From: Novosphingobium sp. KCTC 2891
GTDB lineage: Bacteria > Pseudomonadota > Alphaproteobacteria > Sphingomonadales > Sphingomonadaceae
Assembly: GCF_025938155.1 (NCBI RefSeq)
Contig: NZ_JAPCZG010000007.1
Span: forward strand, 62,001-126,000
Direction of reading: 5' to 3'
DNA: 64,000 nt
The position numbers were made by a program, and so were the translations under genes. A model generated the notes under the pieces. It saw only the letters and a program-made list of their open reading frames with translations, did no database searches and had not been told where the DNA came from. Within the stretch, counting starts at the first letter, position 1. Each line of letters begins with the position of its first letter. Positions 19,234-27,492 of this stretch are shown here, in pieces.

Positions 19234-20819
19234 GCGAACAGCCCGTGCATGTACCACTTGGGCCCTTGGCGCGGATCCGGCTTTTCGGTGTAGAGCCCGT
19301 GGCGGAAGATCCAGTAACGCCGCCCGCGCGCATCTTCGATCCGGTAATAATCGCGGGTCAGCCCGCCCTTGCCCGGCGCTTCGCCCCCCTTGCGCCGCCA
19401 CCACTCGGAAGCGATGCGCTCCGGTCCTTCATACAGCCGGACTTCGTGCAGTTTTCGCCGCCAGCGAAAGCGATGCGGCGGCCCGTCGGGCACTTCGGCG
19501 ATGACTTCGACGGGTTGGGGCGGGTCGAACAGGAACAGCGGCCGCATCGGTGGTTCGCCTTCTGGCGGCGTGGGCCAGCGGATCGGCATGCGTTCGTGGA
19601 TCGCGGGCAGCGCCAGTTGCGCCTGCTCGGGAATATGGCTGTCCTGCGGGATCAGCCGGCACAGGTTGCCAGGCCCCAGCCGCGTGCTCAGCCGGTCGAT
19701 CAGGTCGGCCAGCGCGGAGGCATCCTGTTCATTGCCGTCCAGCGTGGGCTGGCTTGCGCCCAGCGGTTCGGTAACCGGCAGGAACAGCGTGATCCTGTCA
19801 TAGCCGAAGCCGGGATCGAGCGGATCGGCCAGCGCGGCGATGCGTTCGCCGAACAGGCGCAGCACCGGCGCGGGATCGCGGGTCGGCAGGCCGGTTTCGA
19901 TGGAGAGCCGGTGGCGTGCGCCATCGCTGCGGAACAGGGTCAGCGCAAAACGCCTTCCGCCCAGCCCCCGTTCCTCCAGCGCGCGCGCCGCCTCGCGCAG
20001 CAGATCGAGAAAGCAGGCGGCGATGCTGGCCTGAAGCGCGACCGGCTCGGCAAAGCGGCGCTCGAAATGGAGCGGTGCAGGGGATGCCAGCGGATCGATC
20101 GGGGCGTGCTCCTCGCCCATCAGGCGGCGCAGCGCGGTCACCGCCTCCGCCCCGAAGCGCGCGGCGATGCTGGCGGCCGGGCGCGAGGCGACATCGCCGA
20201 TGGTTTTCAGCCCCGCCCGGTGCAGGGCCAGCGCGGCCTCATCGTCCAGCCCCAGCGCCCGCACCGGCAGCGCGCGCAGGGCTTGCCGTTCATCCTCGAT
20301 GGGCAATGGCGCATGGCGGGCGAGTGCCTGTGCGCCTTGCGCGGTGGAGGCCACTGCCATGCGCACCGCCATCCCGATCGCGGCGAAAGCGTCCTCGGCT
20401 TGTGCCGCAAGGCCCGCCTCGCCCCCGAACAGGTGCTCGCTCCCGGCAATGTCCAGCGTGATGCCATCGGGCGGCACGATGGTGACCAGCGGCGACCAGC
20501 CGATGCAATGTTCTGCCAGGCGCTTCAGCCAGTGACGATCCGCCGCTTCGTCCATATCGGCCACCAGCAGGCCGGGATGCAGCGCGCGTGCGTCCGCCAG
20601 CGTCAGGCCGGGCATGATCCCCAGCGCCTGCGCATGAGCGTTGACGGCACGCAGCCGCAGCGCACCTTTTGCCTTGGCGACAAGCGCCAGCGCGGCGTCA
20701 TGCGGCGTATCGGTCGTCCGCGACAGCTGGTCCGCTTCCTCCAGCCGCAGCCGGTCTGCGGGAAGGAACGGGAACCATAGCGCCAGATAGCGCCGCTTCA
20801 CGGAATATGCGTCGGTCAC
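19230..20819 (-). CDS. imuB: ImuB, inactive Y-family polymerase of the SOS mutasome
   Basis: A 529-residue DinB/UmuC relative that bridges ImuA, DnaE2 and the beta clamp. It begins with a GTG at 20819 and reaches the conserved RRYLALWFPFLPADRLRLEE at once. Residues that hold metal in active Y-family polymerases (the DE pair) are replaced: the palm segment reads LDIAGSEHLFGG, so it should be catalytically dead, as known for ImuB. The end, KWYMHGLFA, is the family C-terminal signature. Its first 122 bp overlap the end of imuA, an unusually long overlap, and its stop overlaps the dnaE2 start by 4 bp. Confidence 0.93.
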   Translation of the reverse strand: MTDAYSVKRRYLALWFPFLPADRLRLEEADQLSRTTDTPHDAALALVAKAKGALRLRAVNAHAQALGIMPGLTLADARALHPGLLVADMDEAADRHWLKRLAEHCIGWSPLVTIVPPDGITLDIAGSEHLFGGEAGLAAQAEDAFAAIGMAVRMAVASTAQGAQALARHAPLPIEDERQALRALPVRALGLDDEAALALHRAGLKTIGDVASRPAASIAARFGAEAVTALRRLMGEEHAPIDPLASPAPLHFERRFAEPVALQASIAACFLDLLREAARALEERGLGGRRFALTLFRSDGARHRLSIETGLPTRDPAPVLRLFGERIAALADPLDPGFGYDRITLFLPVTEPLGASQPTLDGNEQDASALADLIDRLSTRLGPGNLCRLIPQDSHIPEQAQLALPAIHERMPIRWPTPPEGEPPMRPLFLFDPPQPVEVIAEVPDGPPHRFRWRRKLHEVRLYEGPERIASEWWRRKGGEAPGKGGLTRDYYRIEDARGRRYWIFRHGLYTEKPDPRQGPKWYMHGLFA

Positions 20820-21474
20820 GGTCCCACTCCAGCCGCCAGCCCAGCCCGCAAGGGCCGGATCGCTGGCGCAGCAAGGTCACATCGAAAGCAGACCCGCCCG
20901 GCGCATTGCCCGGCAGCGCGAGAGAAGGCGCGGCCGTCACTTGCCAGCGGGTCTGTGCCGCGCTGGGGACAGGCGCTGCATCCATGCGCAGCAGGAAGAG
21001 GGGGACGCCGGATTTCTCGGCGGCCAGCGCCAGGCGGCGGCTGGCGGTAAGGTCCAGCTCGCGCATCGTGCCCCAGCTTTCCACGATCACCGCGCCCAAT
21101 GTCGCGCAGCGCAGGGAATCGACGGCAGCACGCAGCAACGCCATGGCATCGGGCACCATGCCCACCAGCCCATGTCCCGGCGCGCCGCCCAGTTCGGCCC
21201 AACCGGCGGCCTGTATCGCGCCGCCGAGCCGCGCAGCACGCTGCATCCGCAGCCACAGCACCGTCCGGCCCGGATCGGTCATGCCGGTCGCCGTGGCCAG
21301 GGCGAATCCCGCAGGGGCTGCCACATCCTCGGCCTCTGCCGCATAGATTTCATGGATGCGCCCCCGCGCCAGCCCGCCCCCCAGCGCGGCATCGAGCGAG
21401 GCGATGCCGAACGCCCGGCGAGACGCCGCCACCGGCGTCGCTTGTTCGGGCATCTGGGCGGGAGTGATTCTCAT
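20698..21474 (-). CDS. imuA: ImuA, RecA/SulA-like partner of the SOS mutasome
   Basis: A 258-residue RecA-like protein without a good Walker A. It has the family features FGIASLDAALGGGLARGRIHEI and, near the end, WRLEWDRDRRIFREAALSG. It opens the imuA-imuB-dnaE2 operon; ATG 21474 lies 2 bp from a perfect LexA box. The tail of about 40 residues is shared in another frame with the start of imuB. Confidence 0.92.
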   Translation of the reverse strand: MRITPAQMPEQATPVAASRRAFGIASLDAALGGGLARGRIHEIYAAEAEDVAAPAGFALATATGMTDPGRTVLWLRMQRAARLGGAIQAAGWAELGGAPGHGLVGMVPDAMALLRAAVDSLRCATLGAVIVESWGTMRELDLTASRRLALAAEKSGVPLFLLRMDAAPVPSAAQTRWQVTAAPSLALPGNAPGGSAFDVTLLRQRSGPCGLGWRLEWDRDRRIFREAALSGAMVPVPSRRPAAAGGSGPAVADDRYAA

Positions 21475-21476
21475 AT

Positions 21477-21491
21477 GTTCTTATTATGTTC
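21477..21491 (-). promoter_or_regulatory. LexA (SOS) box ahead of imuA
   Basis: GTTC at 21477-21480 and GTTC at 21488-21491 separated by exactly 7 bp: the alphaproteobacterial LexA operator (GTTC-N7-GTTC). It ends 3 bp before the imuA ATG on the minus strand, so bound LexA would block initiation of the imuA-imuB-dnaE2 transcript. Confidence 0.9.
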
Positions 21492-21717
21492 TCACCACTG
21501 GCGAGATCAAGCGATCTTTCCCGCATTTCCCCGGTGGTCATCCAGGCCATGGGAGATGCACCGACCGCGGCGGGGGTCGCCCGGGGCAATGCGGGCGGGG
21601 GACCACCTGCTTAATATAACAGGCGTCAGATAAAACGACCTCAACTACTCTCCTTCCCATCAAGGCGGCGCAGCCTTCGGCGACAGACCGGCGCGCACGA
21701 GCCAAGGGAGAGAGCCG

Positions 21718-22353
21718 ATGATCCGCCACGTGGTCATGATCAAGTTCAAGCAGGATGCCCCGCAGGAGAAGATCGACACGTTCCTCACGGAAGTGAAGAA
21801 GCTGTCGCATCTCAACCGCGAAGTGCGCGACTACAGCCACGGCCTTTGCGTCAAGACGCGCTATCACTCGGGCGATTTCGATTTCGCCAACTGCTGCGAC
21901 ATCGACAGCTACGAGGCGATGGACCGCTACATGTCGCACTGGTCGCACCTGCGCATGACGCCGTATCTGCCCGACATCCTGGAGAACATGATCTCGTTCG
22001 ACTGGGAAATCGACTATCGCGGCCCGGAATTCGACGAGAAGCTGGCCGCCGAGGAAGCCGAGCGCGAATCCGCGCGCGTGCTGCCGATCCATGCCGATCC
22101 CGCCAAGGCCTATGTTCCCGAAGTGCGCGGCCAGACCCGCGAACGGGCCCGCGAAATGTGCGAAACGGTCGGCCTGATCCTGTCCGATGACGAAGAAGAG
22201 ATCATCGGCTCGGTTTGGGCGCCCAACCGCATCATGTTCGTGACGCCGGACGCCGGGACCGAAGTGGCGAAGGGCAGCGAAGTGAAGATCGGCATCACCG
22301 GCAACTGGCTGACCGGCCCGGCCGTGCCCGCCGGCGACGGCCCCGCCTGGTAA
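21718..22353 (+). CDS. Dabb-domain protein fused to a PASTA-like domain
   Basis: A 211-residue cytoplasmic protein of unusual build. Residues 1-100 are a stress-responsive dimeric A/B barrel (Dabb): MIRHVVMIKFKQDAPQEKID at the start, with a region ending YLPDILENMISFDWEID. Residues 125-200 resemble a PASTA module: VPEVRGQTRERAREMCETVG, then a strand with FVTPDAGTEVAKGSEVKIGI. No signal peptide or membrane helix is present, although PASTA usually occurs outside the cell. ATG 21718 has AAGGGAGAGAG upstream. First gene of a catabolic run with a Rieske oxygenase; function unknown. Confidence 0.8.
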   Translation: MIRHVVMIKFKQDAPQEKIDTFLTEVKKLSHLNREVRDYSHGLCVKTRYHSGDFDFANCCDIDSYEAMDRYMSHWSHLRMTPYLPDILENMISFDWEIDYRGPEFDEKLAAEEAERESARVLPIHADPAKAYVPEVRGQTRERAREMCETVGLILSDDEEEIIGSVWAPNRIMFVTPDAGTEVAKGSEVKIGITGNWLTGPAVPAGDGPAW

Positions 22354-22453
22354 GGCCGGCCTGGTAAACGCGCCGGCCGTTTGGCCGCCCTGCTGGCGGT
22401 GTCCTCGATTGGCCGGGGGGCGCCATCGGCCCTGACACGATGCGGAGGATACC

Positions 22454-23659
22454 ATGACCGCGATGCGCGAAGCCTATGGGCACGTCGCCGAGAAGCTGCT
22501 GGAGTTCGTCGAGCAGCGCACCACCGACCAGACCGGCGCCACGATGCAGGTGCCTGCACGTGCCTATCTCGATCCGGAGCAGTGGCAGCGCGAGATCGAC
22601 CTGATCTTCAAGCGGCTGCCGCTGATGCTGGCGCTGACCATCGAGTTGCCGAACAAGGGCGACTACAAGGCGATGGAGCCGATGGATATTCCCGTGCTGA
22701 TTTCGCGCGGGGCCGACGGCAAGGCGCGCGCGTTCCTCAACGTCTGCCGGCATCGTGCGATGAAGCTGCTGGACGAGGGAACGGGCAACTGCGCGCGTTT
22801 CTCGTGCCCCTATCACGGCTGGACCTATGCCAGCGACGGGAGACTGGTCGGCGTTGCCGAAGCCAGCACCTTCGGCGAAGTCGACAAGCCGGCGCTGGGT
22901 TTGCAGGAACTGCCGTGCGAGGAAATCGCGGGGATGATCTTCGTGATCCTGACACCGGGTCTTGCGATCGACGTCCGCTCCTTTCTGGGCGGCATGCTCG
23001 ATGACCTGGCCGCATTGCGGCTGGAGACCTGGTACTTCCACAAGACCCGCCGCATGGAGGGCGCGAACTGGAAGGTCGCTTATGACGGCTACCTGGAAGG
23101 CTATCACTTCCAGGCCGCGCACCCTGAAACGGTGACCCCGCGAACGCCGTCGAACCGGGCCTATTACGAGGCGTTCGGGCCGCATATCCGGCTGGGCTAT
23201 CCGCAGCATCGGATCGTGGAACTGCGCGATATCCCGCGTGAGGACTGGGGGCTGCGCGAGAACCTGAACTACGATTTCATCCGTATGCTCTTCCCCAATT
23301 TCGCGATGTTCCTGGCACCGGAGATGTGCCAGATCGCGCAACTTTATCCCGGCCGCACGCCCGGCACCAACGTCACGATGATGAGCTACATCTTCCCGCA
23401 GGCCCCCGCCGGCGAGGCGGAGCGCAAGACGCTGGACGAGATGAGCGACTTCTTCTTCGACGTGGTCGAGCGCGAGGATTACCACATGGGGCTGCGCGTG
23501 CAGCAAGGGCTGGAAGCCGCGCCCGACGCGCAGATCACATTCGGGCGCAACGAACTGGGCAACCAGTATTTCCACAAGTGGGTCGACTACTACCTCGCCG
23601 GTGGCGAGCTGCCCGAACCGGCCCTGCGCGACACGCGCCCCGAAGCCGCCCTGCCATGA
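22454..23659 (+). CDS. Rieske-type aromatic ring-hydroxylating oxygenase, alpha subunit
   Basis: A 401-residue terminal oxygenase component. The Rieske [2Fe-2S] ligands are CRH near residue 96 and CPYHGWTY near residue 118. The mononuclear iron region reads DGYLEGYHFQAAH (about residue 212-224), with His-His in the YH-x4-H pattern. It adds oxygen to an aromatic or cyclic substrate and needs a ferredoxin and reductase, neither of which is adjacent. ATG 22454 follows GGAGGATACC. Neighbouring MDR, SnoaL-like and flavoprotein genes suggest a shared degradation pathway, possibly of steroid-like or polycyclic compounds (inference). Confidence 0.92.
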   Translation: MTAMREAYGHVAEKLLEFVEQRTTDQTGATMQVPARAYLDPEQWQREIDLIFKRLPLMLALTIELPNKGDYKAMEPMDIPVLISRGADGKARAFLNVCRHRAMKLLDEGTGNCARFSCPYHGWTYASDGRLVGVAEASTFGEVDKPALGLQELPCEEIAGMIFVILTPGLAIDVRSFLGGMLDDLAALRLETWYFHKTRRMEGANWKVAYDGYLEGYHFQAAHPETVTPRTPSNRAYYEAFGPHIRLGYPQHRIVELRDIPREDWGLRENLNYDFIRMLFPNFAMFLAPEMCQIAQLYPGRTPGTNVTMMSYIFPQAPAGEAERKTLDEMSDFFFDVVEREDYHMGLRVQQGLEAAPDAQITFGRNELGNQYFHKWVDYYLAGGELPEPALRDTRPEAALP

Positions 23660-23749
23660 TCTTCTGACGGGCCACTTCAACACGTTCGACGCCCCCAACG
23701 AGCGCGGCGTCACCCACTGAACATCGAAAAATACCCGGGAGAGTTCCGC

Positions 23750-24811
23750 ATGGCCTTCACGAACCGTCGCATCGTCCTGCAATCGCGTCCTTCGGGGCTG
23801 CCGGTTGCCGAAAACTTCCGCATCGAGGAGGTTGCCGTTCCTGACCTCGAGGAGGGGCAGGTCCTGCTCGAAAACCGGATCTTCGCCATCGATCCGGCGG
23901 TGCGCGGCATGCTCGACGACGTGAAGAGCTACCTGCCGCCGGTGCCGATCGGGGGGCTGATCCCGACGATGGTGCTTGGGCGCGTGGTTGCATCGCGCAA
24001 CCCCGATTTCCGCGAAGGGGACTATGGCCGCGCCTTTATCGGCTGGGAAACCCATTCGGTCATCGCGCCGGGCAGCGTCGGTTTCGAGAACGTGAACGTC
24101 GCCAACGATCTGCCGCTGACCGCCTACATGGGGGCATGCGGCTGGTCGGGCATCACCGCCTATGTGGGCCTCAAGCGCTATGGCGAAATGCGGACGGGCG
24201 ACGAGGTGCTGATGAGCGCGGCCGCCGGCGCGGTCGGCTCGGTCGGCGGGCAGATCGCCAAGCTGTCCGGGTGCCGCGTGGTGGGCACGGTCAGCTCGGA
24301 CGAAAAGGCGCGCATCGTGACCGACGAACTGGGGATGGACGCGGCGATCAACTATCGCAGCTGCGACAGCCTCGAAGATGAGATCGACCGCCACTTCCCC
24401 AACGGGATCGACCTCTATTTCGACAATGTCGGCGGCGCGACGCTGGATGCCGTCCTGCCCCGGATGAAGGCATTCGGCCGTATCCCGGTGTGCGGGATGA
24501 TCGCCAACTACAACAACCAGACCGATCCCTACCGGCTGCGCAACATCTGGCAGGTGCTGGTCAACCGCATCACGATGCGCGGCTTCCTGGCCTATGAGGC
24601 CGCAGATATGCTGCACGAGGCGGAGACGGCGCTTGCAGACTGGGTGCGCACCGGCAAGCTGGTGGCGACCGAGAACGTGGCGACCGGGCTCGACGCGACG
24701 CCAGACGCCTTCATTCGCCTGATGACCGGGCAGACCACCGGCAAGACGCTGGTGCGGCTCGACGAGAACGTCTCGACCCTGGCCGACTGGACGGCGGCAC
24801 GCCATGGCTGA
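23750..24811 (+). CDS. NADP-dependent MDR oxidoreductase (zinc-free enoyl reductase type)
   Basis: A 353-residue medium-chain reductase like curcumin/leukotriene B4 reductases. Features: AIDPAVRGMLDD in the catalytic domain, the nucleotide-binding VLMSAAAGAVGSVGGQIAKL, and DLYFDNVGGATLDAVLPRM plus GRIPVCGMI, all family marks. There are no structural-zinc cysteines. It likely reduces an alpha,beta-unsaturated ketone with NADPH. ATG 23750 has GGGAGAG in front. Its end overlaps the next gene by 8 bp. Confidence 0.9.
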   Translation: MAFTNRRIVLQSRPSGLPVAENFRIEEVAVPDLEEGQVLLENRIFAIDPAVRGMLDDVKSYLPPVPIGGLIPTMVLGRVVASRNPDFREGDYGRAFIGWETHSVIAPGSVGFENVNVANDLPLTAYMGACGWSGITAYVGLKRYGEMRTGDEVLMSAAAGAVGSVGGQIAKLSGCRVVGTVSSDEKARIVTDELGMDAAINYRSCDSLEDEIDRHFPNGIDLYFDNVGGATLDAVLPRMKAFGRIPVCGMIANYNNQTDPYRLRNIWQVLVNRITMRGFLAYEAADMLHEAETALADWVRTGKLVATENVATGLDATPDAFIRLMTGQTTGKTLVRLDENVSTLADWTAARHG

Positions 24812-25301
24812 CGCTGTGCTGGACCAGATGGTCGCGCGGGCGCGTCTGCAAGACCTTGTCGCGGACTACGCCGGTTCGATGGACTGGATCGACTGGGATT
24901 TGCTGGACCGGGTGTTCTGGCCCGAGGCGCAGTTCGACTTTGGCATGTTCAAGGGTGACTATGCCGCTTATCGGAACTTCGCCCGGATGCTGGAGGAGCC
25001 GTATTCACGGCGACTGCACATGTTCGGCATTCCCATGATCCGCATTGAAGGGGATCGGGCACGGGTCGATGCGGGCAGCCTCATCACCTGCCGCACCGAC
25101 GATCCGGCGCCCGGCATCGATGATACGTTCTGGGGGCGCTACGTGTTCGAGGCCGAACAGCGCGGCGGCGAATGGCGCTTTTCGCGCCTGACGTATCTGC
25201 TCAACCTTGCCGAGCGGGTGGAGCGCAAGGTCGATGACCGCGCTGGCCCGATGAATTTCAGCGAAGGCCTGTCGCCTCGCCACCCGTTCGCGGGGCGCTG
25301 A
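24804..25301 (+). CDS. SnoaL-like/NTF2-fold protein
   Basis: A 165-residue protein of the SnoaL_4 type: LQDLVADYAGSMDWIDWDLL near the start, then FWPEAQFDFGMF, followed by RLHMFGIPMIRIEGDRARVD, and WGRYVFEAEQRGGEWRFSRL. Such proteins are isomerases, cyclases or dehydratases with small cyclic ligands; no catalytic assignment can be made here. The ATG lies inside the end of the MDR gene (8-bp overlap), so it belongs to the same operon. Confidence 0.82.
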   Translation: MADAVLDQMVARARLQDLVADYAGSMDWIDWDLLDRVFWPEAQFDFGMFKGDYAAYRNFARMLEEPYSRRLHMFGIPMIRIEGDRARVDAGSLITCRTDDPAPGIDDTFWGRYVFEAEQRGGEWRFSRLTYLLNLAERVERKVDDRAGPMNFSEGLSPRHPFAGR

Positions 25302-25344
25302 ACAACGCCAAACATACCAGGCCAAGTTACTTGGGAGATGGACA

Positions 25345-26997
25345 ATGACTGAAGACGTCAAGTGGGACCTGGAGGCTGACGTTGTCGTCCTCGGTTCGGG
25401 CGGCGCCGCCATGACGGCCGCGATTTCCGCGCACGATTTCGGCGCCAGGGAAGTGGTCATCCTGGAGAAGACCGGGATGGTCGGCGGGACCACCGCCATG
25501 TCCGGCGGCATGCTGTGGATCCCCAACAACCATCATCAGCTGGAAGCCGGCATCGCGGATTCCGACGAGGAGGTCGTCACCTATCTCGATTCGCTTGCGC
25601 CGGATGGACTGGACCCCGAAACGCTGTGGGCGTTCATGCAGACCGGTCCGGAAATGCTCCGCTATCTGGCGGACAAGACGCCCGTGCGCCTGCGTGCCTT
25701 CTCCGATTTTCCCGATTATCAATCCTATTCGCCGGGTGCCAAGCCCGATGGCGGGCGCTCGCTCGACAACGAAGCCTTTCCCTTCGAGACGCTCGGCAAG
25801 TGGGCGGCCCGCGTGAACCCCAGCAAGATGGCCTATCCGCTGCGCGGCAGCCTGATGGAGGCGACCCAGGGAACGCTGGATGAAGCCACGCTCGCGCAGC
25901 GTGAAGCGGGCGATTACCGGGGCCTGGGTCAGGCGCTGGCCGGTGCGCTGTTCAAGGCGGTGCTCGATCGCAACATTCCCGTCGAGTTCGAAAAGCGCGC
26001 GCGCAAGCTGGTCAAGGACGGCGACCGCGTGATCGGCGTGATCGCCGAAGACGCCAATGGCCGCGATTTTCGCGTGCGCGCCCGCCGCGGCGTGGTCATC
26101 GCCACCGGCGGCTTCGAGTGGAACGAAACGCTGGTCAAGGCCTTCATCCGCGGCCCGCTGACCGGGCCGGTCAGCGTTCCCGAGAACGAGGGCGACGGCC
26201 TGCTGATGGCGATCGACGCCGGCGCCCAACTGGGCAACATGCAGAACGCCTTCTGGCAGCAGAGCGTGCTGGAAATGAAGCCGCAGCACCGCAGCGCCAA
26301 GCCCAACTACATGTTGGGTTCGGACGAACGCGCCCGTCCCGGCGCCATCCTCGTCAACCGTGCGGGCAAGCGCTTCGTCAACGAGGCGGCCAATTATCAT
26401 GCGATGGGCAAGGCGCTCCATGCCTTCGACGCGGGCACGCACGCCTATTCGAACCTGCCGTACTGGCTGATCATCGACCAGCGCTACAAGGACAAGTACC
26501 CGACTTTCACCTCCCCGCCGGGATCGCCGATCCCGTCCTACATGATGCAGGCGGACACGCTGGAAGAACTGGCCGAGAAGGCCGGGATCGACGCTGCGGG
26601 CCTGAAGGCCACGGTGGAGCGGTTCAACGGCATGGTCCGCAACGGCCATGACGACGATTTCAACCGCGGCGACAACACCTACGACAATTTCTACATGTGG
26701 GGCGATACCGACTTCGAGCCGCCGTACCGCACGCTCGGCGTGATCGATCAGGGCCCCTATTATGCGGTCAAGATGGAAGCGGGCGCACTGGGCACGTCCG
26801 GTGGTCCGAAGACCAACGCCGACGCGCAGGTGGTCGACTGGAGCGGCAACCCGATCCCCGGCCTCTACGCTGCGGGCAACGCCATGTCGGCGGTGCTGGG
26901 CGACGTCTATGGCGGTGCCGGCGGGACGCTCGGGCCGGGCCTGACTTTCGGCTACATCGCCGGACGTCACCTCGGAACGCACATCCCCAACCACTAA
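25345..26997 (+). CDS. FAD-dependent oxidoreductase, 3-ketosteroid dehydrogenase-like
   Basis: A 550-residue flavoprotein of the fumarate reductase/KstD group. The FAD motif is VVVLGSGGAAMTAAISAHDF, then EKTGMVGGTTAMSGGMLWIP typical for KstD-like enzymes. The C-terminal FAD part includes GTSGGPKTNADAQVVD and GLYAAGNAMSAVLGDVYGGA. It would abstract hydride from a cyclic ketone or reduce an enone. ATG 25345 has TTGGGAGATGGACA in front. Last gene of the catabolic run; it ends 317 bp before the first tRNA-derived repeat. Steroid specificity is inference. Confidence 0.85.
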   Translation: MTEDVKWDLEADVVVLGSGGAAMTAAISAHDFGAREVVILEKTGMVGGTTAMSGGMLWIPNNHHQLEAGIADSDEEVVTYLDSLAPDGLDPETLWAFMQTGPEMLRYLADKTPVRLRAFSDFPDYQSYSPGAKPDGGRSLDNEAFPFETLGKWAARVNPSKMAYPLRGSLMEATQGTLDEATLAQREAGDYRGLGQALAGALFKAVLDRNIPVEFEKRARKLVKDGDRVIGVIAEDANGRDFRVRARRGVVIATGGFEWNETLVKAFIRGPLTGPVSVPENEGDGLLMAIDAGAQLGNMQNAFWQQSVLEMKPQHRSAKPNYMLGSDERARPGAILVNRAGKRFVNEAANYHAMGKALHAFDAGTHAYSNLPYWLIIDQRYKDKYPTFTSPPGSPIPSYMMQADTLEELAEKAGIDAAGLKATVERFNGMVRNGHDDDFNRGDNTYDNFYMWGDTDFEPPYRTLGVIDQGPYYAVKMEAGALGTSGGPKTNADAQVVDWSGNPIPGLYAAGNAMSAVLGDVYGGAGGTLGPGLTFGYIAGRHLGTHIPNH

Positions 26998-27313
26998 GAC
27001 AGGTCCATGCGTCATGCCGGCAGCGCCAATCGGCCAGCCGGCATGACCATGCCTTCTCATCCCGCGTGGCCCCGATCGCCGCGGTGATGCCATCGAGAAG
27101 CGCCGGCAGTTGATGGCCGGCTGGCCAGACTACCTCGGCTGATGTGTCCAGGCGGTGGATGCAACCGGCCGGGTCGGAAAGGACAGGGCCCCTTTCCAAT
27201 CCGCTCCCACATCCGGTGGTCGAAGCGCACCAAATTAAGAGAACAGCTGCCCTTGGGGGGCAATCAGGGGGATGCGGGTTTCGAAACGGCGCCGGATGCA
27301 GCCGGACATGCCG
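26998..27313. other. Intergenic stretch before element 1
   Basis: No gene with convincing start, codon use or homology is seen. Short frames here have no ribosome binding sites. It is the join between the catabolic run and the accessory elements and may hold the terminator of the run, but no clear hairpin with a T-run was found. Confidence 0.5.
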
Positions 27314-27327
27314 TGGCGGAGACGGAG
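27314..27327 (+). repeat. att copy A (14 bp of tRNA-Ser 3' end)
   Basis: TGGCGGAGACGGAG, identical to 53173-53186. After a 5-bp divergence, CGAAC recurs at the same offset as the T-loop sequence of the tRNA, so it looks like a decayed or foreign tRNA-Ser tail. Outer end of element 1. Confidence 0.7.
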
Positions 27328-27408
27328 TCCCCCGAACTAGCGTCCCGATGCATCCGCTAGCATTAAGATAGGCTCGGAAAATAAGCGATAAACTGGCCAA
27401 TCAAGCTC

Positions 27409-27481
27409 CGTTCCCGTCCCGTTCTATCCGGTTGCGTTCCCATAAAACCGGCGTATTATCGGGGAACGGATTTGGGAACGG
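27409..27481. promoter_or_regulatory. Candidate arm-type binding sites of integrase 1
   Basis: Several copies of a CGTTCCC-type motif in both orientations: 27409-27415, GCGTTCCCATAA at 27434-27445, GGGGAACGG at 27461-27469 and TGGGAACGG at 27473-27481. The 12-mer at 27434 recurs inverted at 32655-32666 near the other end of the element. The int promoter must also be here. Confidence 0.5.
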
Positions 27482-27492
27482 AGAAGCCAGCC

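Noticed and set aside
17020..19293. Long plus-strand frame opposite dnaE2
   Set aside because: Antisense shadow of a high-GC gene: composition dominated by Gly, Arg, His and Gln, no domain, while the minus strand encodes a complete DnaE2.
27241..27370. Possible complete tRNA or tmRNA at att copy A
   Set aside because: Only the acceptor and T-loop-like end is present; no anticodon arm or 5' acceptor partner was found upstream.
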